A DNA stretch of 18,905 nt from Cyclostephanos tholiformis (GCA_036939975.1 JALLPB010000259.1:1-18905), one strand, 5' to 3'. Numbered from the stretch's first letter, positions 1 to 9,186 are shown. Numbers and translations: made by a program. Notes: generated from the sequence alone by a model not told the origin.

Positions 1-17
1 GTGTGCTCTTCCGATCT
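1..17 (+). other. Illumina adapter remnant at contig end
   Basis: The first 17 bases, GTGTGCTCTTCCGATCT, equal the 3' end of the standard Illumina read-2 (TruSeq) adapter and end exactly at the ligation T. This is almost certainly untrimmed adapter at an assembly end, not genomic sequence. It implies that position 1 is a contig terminus. The match is from memory of the adapter sequence. Confidence 0.9.
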
Positions 18-19
18 GT

Positions 20-786
20 ATGTATCGTCTGGAGGTGGGGGAGAAGAAAAAGACTGGAGATGCACCAGAAGGTGATGGGGCGCTAGTGGATTCTGATGAC
101 AAAATGAAGACTTGTGAGCACCATTTGGGGAGTGCCTACATCACACTAAACAATGCTGCTGAGGATGGAGATGCTGATGAAGAGGAAGGTGTAGTGGCTG
201 CACCGTCAGGGTACATTTTCTATGGCCTATTCAGTTTTGTTTGTTTTGGCCCCCTCACCAAACACTTTTCAGCCACACTTGTGTTTGATGCTCCTGTATC
301 ACAGTCCCCTTCACAGCGTATGAATAATGCTTAAGCTGCACAGTTTGAAAAAGAGAGCAAACACAGAGATGCAGAGAGTTCAGTTGGTGCTGAGCATGGC
401 TTGTCTTTGCAGTCAAAGTTTATTATGAGAATGATTGCTCAGAAGCAACAGGATAATGCTAGAGAGGAGCATCTCAGCTGAATTTTTTGGCATTGTCAAA
501 GGAACTAGAGGCAACACAGAAGTTACTGGGCATTAACATCTTGATGGTGGAGAAGACATCAGCACCGCCGGGTGCTAGCGCGTGGACTATAATTGCAGCT
601 CTGTTGGAGAAGATCGAGTCTCTTCTCAGTGAACTGGAAGGTCTATGGATGAACAAAATTGTCACTCGTGTGTTAGAACATGCATCCATCTTGATGGGAA
701 TGCCAAAGAATGCAAGCAGCACCCAAATGAGTGGGAAGGCAGATGGAGCAGAATCTGACTTGGCTTGGTCATCAACACTAGATTAA
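20..786 (+). pseudogene. Possible accessory ORF of a Harbinger-type transposon, broken
   Basis: An acidic stretch (positions 20-334, with an EDGDADEEEG run) ends at a TAA. The same frame continues open through 335-478 as a charged, helix-prone segment (QKQQDNAREEHLS), then meets TGA at 479-481. A coding-like segment (487-786: LSKELEATQKLLG, then IESLLSELEGLW) resumes in another frame. This looks like one charged coiled-coil protein broken by a stop and a frameshift. It faces the Harbinger transposase relic at 817-2374 tail to tail. PIF/Harbinger elements often carry a second, Myb/SANT-like ORF, which makes that role plausible, but no Myb motif is visible. An unrelated decayed gene is equally possible. 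Confidence 0.35.
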
Positions 787-816
787 TCTTAATTTGATAG
801 TACTAATTCATGTTTA

Positions 817-2374
817 CTATCTGTTATTATTTGTAGGCCAAATCAATGTGTTCCTGAGAAACTGTATTGTGTGATGCTCCACCAACCTACGGCAAAAATT
901 GGTGAGACTCATCAAAGAGATACTATTCGATAACAGATTCGAGACACAATGCCTCTCCACCATGTCATCCTGCACAACATCAGACCCTTGTCTCATACCC
1001 GACGAGTCATAATTCCGCGGATCAAGATTCTGACAGAGACGTGCAAGTGCATTTGGTATCTCTTGGTTTAGTCCTTCAAAATCCATATCACCATTAGCAC
1101 CAGTCCAATCGCTAACAGCAATACCACCATTCCATACTCCACCAATACCGTCTATGTCAAGAAGCCAGTTATGTAAGGTGCAACAAGTCAACCAAACATG
1201 ATCTACAGACAATGCACCCCACAGACAAACACCGGCCTTTAAAATTCTCCACCCTCCCTTTAAAATGCCAAGTGTGCACTCTACATCCTTTCTCATTGAT
1301 TCCATCCATTTTGACCAGCATATCTCATCCTGCTGACTGGTCATTGTATATGGAGGCACAGTGCATGACCAATCCAAATAGCCATTGTCACATTTACATT
1401 AACACTGTAATAAATTGTCCTGACAACTTTGCCTGAAGCCTCATCGAAAGACTCAAGCTCAAATCTATGATCCTGAAAACAAACACCAGCACGTATTGCC
1501 GTAATAAATTATTGATCTAACCTGACCATTGTCTGATTGTTCCAACGCGCTGGACCACCTGCAGTGGAATGAAGAATCTGACGATGATGATTACACGTTA
1601 AATTGTACGTCCTGGTGGTATCCGATGACTTGTAACCCGAATGATTATTCTTCAGGTTGTACTTGCACCTTTCAGTGATGATGTGGGTACAATTGATTGA
1701 GCCGACACATCCCGGCAGACCTGCCTTTGCATATTCCCCCATGTGAAACAAAGCTTCGTCAAGAGAAACGGGCGATATCACCATCCTCTCATAAAGCGTT
1801 GTTGAACCAAATTTAATGAACTTGTAAAAAAAACACGATGCACCTCCTTGGACATGGCAGTACACTCCTCTATGTCGTCGAATGTCCATCCCCGACCAAG
1901 ATAACACAACTAACCGAGGACAAGCAGTTTGACCAGGGAACACTTCTTATTTTTTATCTTGTATCCACACCACCGATGAAAGAGCAGATTGACCCGCACC
2001 CACTCAACCAAATCCTTGTAATTATTGTACGGAAGTTGAAATTGCAGCCAAAACTTTGCCCGCAACCACTGATTCTCAAGAAGGTAATGATTTGAGACAT
2101 ACAATTGGTACCAATGTGATTCCTCGGGGGGGATAAGATTGAGAGGACTGGGTTCAGAGTCTCGCTGCGCAAGTATCATCCTAGGTGTGCGCCGGCAAGG
2201 CGCCAGAGCTGCAGCAGGCGCATGATCAGAACAAACATTGCCGCCAGCAAAAGCGTCGAGCAAATCGACAATCAACCGGTCTCTGTCACGCCTCTGATGC
2301 AAATACACAAGGTAAATGCCGACGTCAACACTACCATCAGCCCGCAGACAGTCCAGTAAAGACAACATCATCAC
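817..2374 (-). mobile_element. PIF/Harbinger transposase (DDE_Tnp_4 type), pseudogene
   Basis: Read on the minus strand, three segments form one transposase of the PIF/Harbinger superfamily, which moves DNA by cut and paste with a DDE nuclease. The N-terminal part (2374-1910) has the FWLQFQLPYNNYKDLVEWV and RWCGYK blocks. The middle (1943-1509) has GEYAKAGLPGCVGSINCTHI, NHSGYKSSDTTRTYN and GGPARWNNQTM. The C-terminal part (about 1390-817) has DNGYLDWSCTVPP, RKDVECTLGILKGGWRILK and TCCTLHNWLL. It is dead: an in-frame stop follows KLLVLG near 1910, a frameshift lies near the A-run at 1826-1834, and a stop sits at 1509. The first catalytic Asp, expected in GSxDCTH, is Asn here; the second Asp (DNGY) and the Glu (KDVE) remain. 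No terminal inverted repeats or target duplication were identified. Confidence 0.85.
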
Positions 2375-2479
2375 TCAAACAAAGGCGGAGAGAAACAGAG
2401 AGAGCAAGGGAGATGCAATGCTCCAGAACCATGATGACAATAGCATCTTGGAGAAGGGAGAAGGGAGGTGGGGGCTGAT

Positions 2480-2984
2480 ACTGTAGTGAGGATCTAGTAC
2501 CCCCACATAATCAAAATTTTGAAAAAGTCCAGAAAAACGCTGGACCAAATTTGCAATGAAGGAAAAATTTTCAGCAATTTTCTCATCGGTACAAGTCTAC
2601 TTACGAGCAAAAAAAGTTTTTGTCCAGAAGTTATGTAAGCCTCGGCCTTATTTATACCTTACCTCTAACTATGAATTCATAGGTACCCCCCAATGGAATA
2701 TTCAAATATGAAATGGTGTAAGTGCCATCTAAATTTAAAAAAAGCAATGATTTGGGGAGATTCATTATTAGATGGTTGATGATGTCATCTAATATTGAAT
2801 CCAGATTTGATATCAGATGCAATTGTCACAGATTTGATATCTTCCAACAAAATGACCATCTAGATAAAATCGAATCTAGATGAGCAGCTGATTCTGCTTA
2901 GTGTTGTAAAACCAAATCTCTACTGTACTCCACCTCAAATCCCTGAGTTTTTAACTGCTTTGAATTGTTTAAAATAGGGTGATC
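2480..2984. other. Non-coding AT-rich spacer
   Basis: No gene is visible. The stretch is AT-rich. The only local structure seen is a short direct repeat, CAGATTTGATATC, present twice around 2808 and 2829. It may hold one end of the Harbinger relic to its left, but no terminus could be defined. Confidence 0.5.
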
Positions 2985-3277
2985 TGTCAGAATATCATCA
3001 CAAAATAGACGTGTCAATTCATGGACCGCACCAATAAAGCTGTGATTGGGATATCATCACCAGGATTTTGAGGTAGTATCATTACCCAACCCCCCAGTTG
3101 CACACAACCCTAACACATCGGGGCATCCACATGCAACCCTAACTGATTGGGGCATTGAGTTTTCCCTAAACTATTGTACCAAAAAAAAAGATATGGATTT
3201 TTGCCAAAAATGAAAAACAGCCGTTTATTGGTGCAGTCCATAAATTGATAGTTGAGTTTCGTGATGATATTCTGACA
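2985..3277. mobile_element. Foldback/MITE-like element with 54-bp inverted arms
   Basis: The left arm (2985-3038) and right arm (3224-3277) are inverted copies of equal length, both running from TGTCAGAATATCATCAC to CACCAATAAA when read inward, with scattered mismatches between. They flank a 185-bp interior with no ORF. The interior contains two adjacent copies of a short unit (CAACCCTAACNNATNGGGGCAT, about 3105 and 3135) and an A-run at 3181-3189. The size and structure fit a non-autonomous miniature inverted-repeat element. A clear target-site duplication was not found; TTTAAAA-like sequence outside both arms may mean the arms extend further. Confidence 0.7.
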
Positions 3278-3711
3278 ATTTTCTTTTTAAATTATCATGC
3301 CAGATCAGGCCCAAACTGAAAAGTCAATTTCCATCAACATTATTATGCTGAAGAAATGTCTGTTGATCCCGCTTCAACTGTACCAAATCACCGTATAATA
3401 TATAATGAATACTGTGGATCTTAAAACAAGAAATATTATCCTACTAATTATCTCTAGCAATGATCTCATCAAGAATCAAAAATATACTTTCTGACAGGGT
3501 GGCTCTGATGAGAGTGGTTCATTTGGATTATTTCACAAAAGGGGAACCCTACCGGAAGGAGCTGATAGAAAAATTTATAGACAAACACCAAAATCAATTA
3601 CAAACCACATACCTCCTACAGTGCAGCATAGCCCAGGAGCAGGAGAGATGGGAAGTGTCTTGTTTCTTAATACACGAATCAAATTATACCCCACTGTAGA
3701 CTGTAGGACTC
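3278..3711. other. Non-coding AT-rich spacer
   Basis: The stretch is AT-rich. A 79-codon open frame at 3460-3699 (+) resembles no family I recognise and shows no convincing coding character. It may be more of the decayed retrotransposon to its right. Confidence 0.4.
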
Positions 3712-3911
3712 TGGAAGGGATTGGAGCTTGAAATGGAGCTCAGGTTGGAAATTGGGTCAGAGATCAGGTTAGAGCTCATATTGGAGCTTGGCATGGAGCA
3801 TGGGATAGAACTTAGGTTGGAGCTAGGGTTGGAGATTGGGAAGGAGCTCAGAGTATGAAGCTTGGGATGGAGCTTGGAGTGGAGCTCAGGTTGGAACTTG
3901 GAATGGAGACC
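3712..3911. repeat. Degenerate 12-bp minisatellite
   Basis: About 16 tandem copies of a 12-bp unit close to TGGAGCTCAGGT can be phased along this stretch (for example TGGAGCTTGGCA, TGGAGCATGGGA, TAGAACTTAGGT, TGGAGCTAGGGT, TGGAGATTGGGA). One unit near 3856 carries 2 extra bases. Because 12 is a multiple of 3, it keeps frames open on both strands and yields four-residue repeat peptides (SNLS/SNPS-like on the minus strand). I read those as by-products rather than genes. Confidence 0.85.
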
Positions 3912-4045
3912 CTTATCACACATCATCTTAACTGTCTACAGTTAAAGGATAAAATAAAAGGAAATTATCTAAGAATGATATTTATCTCAAAATCGTTTAA
4001 TATATTACAAAGGAAAGTTGGAAATTTTCCAACGCAAAGCACAAA

Positions 4046-4690
4046 ATGAGCATCAGAGCTAGCATTGCATCCATTAAATTCAAAGTTGTAAAAAAAATAG
4101 AAAAGAATGCAGTGAATCAATACATGTGGCAATCACATATACACATTGTTGGCTATCACACTACTACCCATGGCCCCAGAGATGAATACATGATCCTGGA
4201 GGAAAATTTGAAGGACTCCCATTTCAAACTCTATTAAAGATAGAGAGATGTCACATCAGTGATGTTTGCCCATGTGCAAGGAATTCACAAGCTAATGCAA
4301 TTTGCAAAAGAATGCACCAAACTGTTGGCATTGTCCAGAGAACAAGACATGAACAAAACATTAAACCTTGTGGACAAAGCATTATCTATAGCCATGCATG
4401 CTATGAGAGCACAACCACAGTCTACCCGATGCAGCAGCCAAGAAAGCCTAATATTTAACAGAGACATGTTTCTCAACATTCCATTAATTGCTGATTGACA
4501 TCATGCTATAACTTAAAAGAGAGAACTTCTCATTTAATGAAAGTCTCATGCAAGAAAATCAAAAGAGGAGACATTTTGACTATGCTCCCAACCACCAAAG
4601 ACTTCAAAAGAAATGGAGACCAACTAAATAAGTTGACAGAACCAAGGTCCCTATATATTAGAGTTGTATACCGCCATGATACTGGTCATT
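4046..4690 (+). mobile_element. Decayed gypsy-like retrotransposon integrase fragment
   Basis: One forward frame from 4046 to about 4690 reads as the back half of an LTR-retrotransposon integrase, interrupted by many stops (first TAA at 4235, TGA at 4496 and several after). Recognisable blocks are NLVDKALSIAMHAMRA, then FNRDMFLNIPLIAD (4438-4495), the block that follows the integrase core in Ty3/gypsy-like elements. After it come HHAIT, KRELLI and QGPYILELY, matching the C-terminal region in order (ADW-HAI, RRE-LIN, then EGPY). The catalytic DNGGEF region around 4190 is not clearly preserved. No RT, protease or LTR was found beside it, so this is an orphan relic. Assignment to gypsy rather than a related order rests on the RDM-LNIP block alone. 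Confidence 0.65.
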
Positions 4691-4938
4691 TTTTCGGTAT
4701 CAGTATTTTGTCGGTATCAGATTTCTGGGAAATTCAGTATTTCAGTCGGTATTAACTAAGTACTAAACTACAAATTCATAGGCAATTTTAGTCGACGTCC
4801 TACGCGGTCTGTCCGGATTGAAAAAATTTCCCGCCAAATTGCAAACGTTTCCTTTTAATTTTATCAGTCTTAAATAATAATAGGAATGTGTGTGTAGGTA
4901 AGTTAAAACTAACCCTGAATTACCAATTACCACCCAAC
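4691..4938. other. Upstream region of the TMEM70-like gene
   Basis: This is a spacer with a short direct repeat of TCGGTATCAG (around 4694 and 4711). An in-frame upstream ATG at 4888 could start the next gene 17 codons earlier, but I treat this as 5' untranslated sequence. The shift from AT-rich flank to GC-rich gene block falls here. Confidence 0.45.
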
Positions 4939-5934
4939 ATGTCTCGTCGTGGTCTCCGCAACGCGCCTACGACCATCCGCTCGCGGTCTCATTATACCGC
5001 ATTATTACCCCACCACGCTTCCATTCTCAGTCGTCGTACCCCCCGGACGTCGCGAGGATCAGTAGTAGTCCCGCCATCGAATACGAAGCGTATGATAACG
5101 TCACCACCATCGCCATCGCGTCGTCATCCTTGGATAGGACATTATTTTGGTCGCTACGGTGGCCATTCGGACCATAGCGCGCGACAACGCGCGACGACGA
5201 CGCGATCCTACGGTGGCAACGAGAATAAAGCCGCTCCGCCCGGACGAGAATCGCCGTCTTCCGATGATGGAGGGAGGGGGGGACCCGCGTCGTCTCCATC
5301 GTCATCGTCCGTAGTCGTCGTCTACGAGGGGCCATTCGCGTCATTGACGTTGAAGCTGAAGCGCATATCACTCACGTCCGCCGTGATCGGCGTCGTGGGC
5401 CTACCCGCATTATCATTATTCGGGGGGAGTAGCGCGTCGTCCGTGCCGGCCTCCGGTCAGCTGGCGGTGATCGTCACCGCGGGGATCGCGGCTGTGGGTT
5501 CCACGGCTCTATTGGGTTATTGCTTCTCGCCGTACGTGCACACGATGGAGCGCATCCTACCAACGTCCCATGTCCCCACCGCTGTGGTGGAAGACGGCAC
5601 CGCCCGCGACGATGCGGGAGGAGAGGCCGACGTCGATGGCAGCGGTGGCGATCATCGCGGGACGACCGGCCTGGTGCGAATAGTCACGCGGGACATATTG
5701 GCGCGTAGGGTTGAGACCGTCTTCGATCCAGCCACGGACGTTTCTCCCCCGCCGAACGTCAGCTCGAGGCCATTTTGCAATTTCATCGTCAAGGGCATGC
5801 CCATGTACGTCCATCCGGAGTTGGTCCACGATGAAGAATTGAGATTTCGGCTGCTCGGGGAGGATATGCAGCAGCAAGCGAAGAATGTCGAGGCGAGGAA
5901 TAAGGCGAAATCGGACGACGACGAGTTCCTGTAG
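4939..5934 (+). CDS. TMEM70-family mitochondrial membrane protein
   Basis: This 331-residue protein has the TMEM70/TMEM186-type layout. An Arg-rich, acid-poor N-terminus (residues 1-60) would suit a mitochondrial presequence. A low-complexity linker follows, then the entry motif VYEGPFASLTLKLKR (128-142). Two membrane spans come next, about 143-162 and 173-194, with a short loop between and the exit motif FSPYV (196-200). The soluble tail contains NFIVKGMPMYVHPEL (281-295) and ends in acidic residues. In animals TMEM70 helps assemble ATP synthase and complex I in the inner membrane; a similar role here is inferred. I chose the ATG at 4939 because the alternative at 4888 adds 17 residues that do not improve the presequence. 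The gene is single-exon and convergent with the gene at 6268-8091. The acidic Gly/Asp insert at about 218-242 is low complexity. Confidence 0.75.
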   Translation: MSRRGLRNAPTTIRSRSHYTALLPHHASILSRRTPRTSRGSVVVPPSNTKRMITSPPSPSRRHPWIGHYFGRYGGHSDHSARQRATTTRSYGGNENKAAPPGRESPSSDDGGRGGPASSPSSSSVVVVYEGPFASLTLKLKRISLTSAVIGVVGLPALSLFGGSSASSVPASGQLAVIVTAGIAAVGSTALLGYCFSPYVHTMERILPTSHVPTAVVEDGTARDDAGGEADVDGSGGDHRGTTGLVRIVTRDILARRVETVFDPATDVSPPPNVSSRPFCNFIVKGMPMYVHPELVHDEELRFRLLGEDMQQQAKNVEARNKAKSDDDEFL

Positions 5935-6267
5935 GGCGTCTACTATATGGTTGATACAACCCTGTAACATAGTTCTGTATCGACCGCGTGATGCAATAGT
6001 TAATAGCCATCAACTTCTCCAAAACCTATGTTAATGATAGAGCTAAATAGCGCGTAAATTGATGGGATACTGGTGAACTAAGCATGCTTTGCAGATTCGT
6101 CGTGGTCCATCTAGCAATGACTGATATCCAATCATCCTCTATATTATATCTCATCTGTCACGAAAAAAAATATGCCATCCTCACAAGACAACACCACCCC
6201 CAATTCGCGAGACCAATGTTTATGAAAATAGCAACCTTATTATTTTATAGATGTATTGACGAGCAAC
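5935..6267. other. Convergent intergenic region
   Basis: This 333-bp spacer holds the 3' ends of two genes that face each other. It is more AT-rich than either gene. No RNA gene, repeat or ORF with support was seen. It should contain both polyadenylation regions, but no signal stands out. Confidence 0.6.
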
Positions 6268-8091
6268 CTAAAGCTCCACGTCCAACTTCAGCTTCGGCTG
6301 AACCCTAAGGAAGGGCGGCCTCACACCGCCGAACTGTGAGATGACGCCCGGATCGTCCGCGTCGTTGTGAACTCCCACGGTGACGCTGTGCGGCCCGAGC
6401 TGGTATCCCGCGAAACCCTGCAAATTCCCGAATCCGTCCGGGCGTATCATCGCGATCAGGTCCAACGCCACGCTCACCGAGCCCTCCGTCGGCTGCTTCT
6501 TCTTGGACACGACCCGTCTTACCTTGGCCATCGACCTGATCCTAGCCGCCGGCGAGTCGGGGAATGCGTTCAACGCGCCGTTGAGCTTGTCGTCCATGTC
6601 GCGCACGGCCCTCGACTTCGTGAGCGATAGCGACGGCACCTCCAACGACGACGCGCCCACGTCGAACGCGAAAGCGGCGGAACGGAGCGAGTCCGCGTTC
6701 GACTCGAGGAATTTCGAAATGTCAGCCCCGGGCGTTGTCGCCGACGCTTCGTCTTCGTCCATCTTCCGCAGTAGCGCGGCCTGGAACTTGCGCAGCGTCC
6801 TCTTCTCGAGTAAAGTCATCTGATCGTCGAATAGCCTCCTGATCATACTCCCGGTCCTATCGTGCAACTTCCTACGTACGATGAGACGCTGACTCCCCGC
6901 GCGAGGCAATCCGGCCGCGGCCATGGTATCGCGATCGAATAGATCGAGGGTTGACGTCAGGAGCGCGTCGGCCTTATTCCCGAAATCAGGAACGATGAGA
7001 TTGCGACTAACGCGATGCCTCCAGGATGCGATTTTCGCCCGACTCGTTCGGGACGCTCGCGAGTAAGCGTCGTTACATGCGAGTATCGCCTCGGCGACGG
7101 GCGTGGGATCGGCGTGATGGTCGGACGTCACCGATGCGATGCGCCTGTAGGCCTCGGCGAACGCCGTCGGTACGACGGATCGATTCCCCCCATTCGCCGC
7201 GGCGGCCTCCTTAGCTGCCGACATTACCCTCTCGACGTCGGCGGGATTCGATACCAACGTCGAAGATACGTCGAAGTGATCCCCCAGAGCATCGTCTACG
7301 CCCGAGGCGGCGGCGACGCTATCGAATATCTCCTCGACGCACCTGCGCAATTCGTCTGCGTCGAGGACGTCCTCGTCTTCCTTCCATCCTCCTACCCCGG
7401 AGGAGGAAGACGAGGGGGACGGTGCGTACGACTGCACCGCGATCGTGAGGGCGATGGGCGTCGTCCTAACCCCCTCTCCATCCCCCCCCGACGACGACGA
7501 TGACGACGACGACGACGACGATCGGAGCAGTACGCTCGCCGCGAATAGCTCCGCGAGGGTACGACCGTGCCTCGTCCCGTCCAAGCCCGCCTCGACGTCG
7601 GCCACGGTAACTCCCGTCATGACGACCGATCCCGCGACGTACGATGCCGCCGCGGCGCCGACGCCTCGGGCGAGGGACGATCCGGAGTCCTCGAGGGACG
7701 CGCCCGGAGCGCGTATGATCGATCCGTCCGCGTCGACGGTGACCGCGTTGGTCGCGGTGGATGACGACGATGCCGCCGCGGCGGGGGCGGGGGCGGGGGG
7801 GAAGAAGAGTGGATTCGGCGTTCCCGGTGACGAGAGGAGGGCGACGATGCCGCCTCCGACTCCTCCGTCGTCCCCACCGTTGGCGGTGGATCTGACATTG
7901 GGTAGGAGCGCCCTGGTGAGCGAGCCGGATGAATCCACTAGCGTGATAGATGTAGTCGTTGTCGCCGCCGCCGCCGCGGATGCGACCGGAATCTTCATCT
8001 TCGTCATCGCCATCGTCGCGAGGAGGACGACTACGACGAGATGGAATACGAGTCCTCCGAGGGATCGAGTTGATCGACGTTCACCCGTCAT
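6268..8091 (-). CDS. Secreted or membrane-inserted protein of unknown function
   Basis: This 607-residue single-exon protein is not one I recognise. It begins with a charged N-region (MTGERRSTRS) and a hydrophobic core (GLVFHLVVVVLLATMAM, about 12-28), then Ala-rich sequence with a likely signal cleavage near VASAA (36-40). There is no aromatic residue after that site, so the plastid-import ASAFAP pattern is absent. A long variable region follows, including a poly-Ser run encoded by TCG repeats (7483-7527 on the plus strand). A helical, basic segment (RRKLHDRTGSMIRRLFDDQ, then LLEKRTLRKFQAALLRKMD) lies at about 400-450. The last 70 residues look most ordered (VSVALDLIAMIRPDGFGNLQ, GYQLGPHSVTVGVHND) and end in alternating hydrophobic and charged residues, PKLKLDVEL. 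The uniform GC-rich codon use across the frame supports expression. Confidence 0.8.
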   Translation of the reverse strand: MTGERRSTRSLGGLVFHLVVVVLLATMAMTKMKIPVASAAAAATTTTSITLVDSSGSLTRALLPNVRSTANGGDDGGVGGGIVALLSSPGTPNPLFFPPAPAPAAAASSSSTATNAVTVDADGSIIRAPGASLEDSGSSLARGVGAAAASYVAGSVVMTGVTVADVEAGLDGTRHGRTLAELFAASVLLRSSSSSSSSSSSGGDGEGVRTTPIALTIAVQSYAPSPSSSSSGVGGWKEDEDVLDADELRRCVEEIFDSVAAASGVDDALGDHFDVSSTLVSNPADVERVMSAAKEAAAANGGNRSVVPTAFAEAYRRIASVTSDHHADPTPVAEAILACNDAYSRASRTSRAKIASWRHRVSRNLIVPDFGNKADALLTSTLDLFDRDTMAAAGLPRAGSQRLIVRRKLHDRTGSMIRRLFDDQMTLLEKRTLRKFQAALLRKMDEDEASATTPGADISKFLESNADSLRSAAFAFDVGASSLEVPSLSLTKSRAVRDMDDKLNGALNAFPDSPAARIRSMAKVRRVVSKKKQPTEGSVSVALDLIAMIRPDGFGNLQGFAGYQLGPHSVTVGVHNDADDPGVISQFGGVRPPFLRVQPKLKLDVEL

Positions 8092-8480
8092 CGTGGTAAT
8101 ATTTTTTTTTTAAATGATTTGGGGAGTTTCGGGGAGGGGTCCACGTGGAGAAATATTGAGGTTGAGGGAATAACTAAGAAAACACACTTAAAAACTCTAT
8201 CTCGCTCAACAATGACACGTTACTCTTTATGTATCTAATTACTTTCAATTTTTTGAGTTTTAGCAAACTTGGTCTGATTTGGGACAAGTTAGGAACTAGT
8301 TCCGATTTGGAACAAGTTCATAACTTGCCCGATTTGGAACAAGTTACTAACTTGTTCCACTTTGGAACTAGTTCCTTACTTGTCCCGCTCCGTCGTAGGA
8401 ATTCGTAAAAAATATACCAGGTTTTTCAACTTGTCAAAAAAGGGGGGGCGAAGACGACGGGGGAGGAGGAGCCAATCGAC
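8092..8480. promoter_or_regulatory. Divergent intergenic region between two genes
   Basis: This spacer lies between the starts of the minus-strand secreted protein gene (8091) and the plus-strand gene at 8481, so it probably holds both promoters. It includes a T-run at 8101-8112, the tandem array at 8273-8382, and a G-run at 8442-8448 just before the second gene. No TATA box is convincing. Confidence 0.45.
8273..8382. repeat. Tandem array of four 27-28 bp units with internal inverted repeats
   Basis: Four units start at 8273, 8301, 8328 and 8355, each built on YGATTTGGAACAAGTT followed by AACTTG (the last unit is CACTTTGGAACTAGTT). Within units, AACAAGTT and AACTTGTT form short inverted repeats, so each can fold or be bound as a symmetric site. 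The array sits about 100 bp upstream of the ATG at 8481 and 180 bp upstream of the opposite gene's start at 8091. It could be a regulatory array, a replication slippage product, or part of a mobile element that carries the 8481-9166 gene. Confidence 0.75.
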
Positions 8481-9166
8481 ATGGACTCTCCCCCCACGAG
8501 GAAGAAGCAGTGTGCCACGTTCGGTGGGTCTTCACCATCAACCCCTACGTCCAGGGGACGAAGAACAAGATCGACGTCGTCCTACACGAGGGCGGGGTGC
8601 CCCCGAAGGATGCGCAGCCTCAAGTCAGCCTTCTTCCCGTGGGGAGGATGCTCAGCGTCCTCTGGAAGACGTCCAAAAAGCTCTTCTTGGACCTTCAAGC
8701 GGCGGTCCAAAGGATCGCGCGTAACTCCTCCCGCTACACGGGATACAGCAACACCATGCAAGTCATGGTGTCCGCTGGAGTGCGTGCAATCGATGGATTT
8801 CATCGAGGGGCCCCGCAACTCATTCATCTCGACGTTGAGTGCACGGGCAACCCCAAAATCAAGGTCTTCCAAGTCCCCACGAAACAGAAGGTGAGTTTTG
8901 CGGGGATGAAGCACATGCAGTTCAACTGCATGTACGTTGTCACCTTGAAGGTGGCGAGCGATCGCCATGGCCTCACGGCCCAGCCCACGAATGCAGGCAT
9001 TGCAGACTTTGGCTTTCTAGAGAGCCAAAGCAGTGCGGAGGCAGACCGCAGTACTACCTTAAAAATAGCTGGACCGTCCTCGTGGCGGGAACGATGCATC
9101 GCCCCTCGCTCCCATCACTCTCACATCATATTATCGCACCAAAAACAAAAAACAAAACATCGGTGA
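8481..9166 (+). pseudogene. Hypothetical protein gene with an early 2-bp frameshift
   Basis: A good ATG at 8481 opens MDSPPTRKKQ, then a TGTG at 8511-8514 throws the frame off. The long coding frame starts directly after it (CHVRWVFTINPYVQGT...) and runs 218 codons to 9166. Removing one TG would join the two, so the gene is either a recent pseudogene or carries an assembly error. The body has ordered blocks: HEGGVPPKDAQPQVSLLP, YTGYSNTMQVMV, HLDVECTGNPKIKVFQVPTK and FNCMYVVTLKVA. I do not know a function; the style suggests a lineage-specific, possibly repeated family. It has no intron, no signal peptide and no membrane span. It ends 20 bp before the next gene starts on the same strand, which is unusually tight. 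Confidence 0.55.
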
Positions 9167-9186
9167 TAAGAAGTAGTTAGAGGATC

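Noticed and set aside
3460..3699. 79-codon plus-strand frame in the AT-rich flank
   Set aside because: No family resemblance, no partner exon, and it sits among decayed repeats; not enough to call a gene.
3684..3926. 80-codon minus-strand frame with SNLS/SNPS repeats
   Set aside because: It is made entirely by the 12-bp minisatellite and has no conserved sequence outside it.
5027..5371. 114-codon minus-strand frame
   Set aside because: It is antisense to the TMEM70-like gene and has no independent support; composition explains it.
7445..8113. 222-codon plus-strand open frame with a poly-Asp run
   Set aside because: It is antisense to the 607-residue secreted protein; the Asp run is the complement of the TCG Ser repeat, and the minus frame is longer with a signal peptide.
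8273..8382. CRISPR-like array
   Set aside because: The units abut without unique spacers, there are only four, and the setting is eukaryotic.
8839..9180. 113-codon plus-strand frame
   Set aside because: It overlaps the long frame of the 8481-9166 gene in another phase and lacks ordered motifs.
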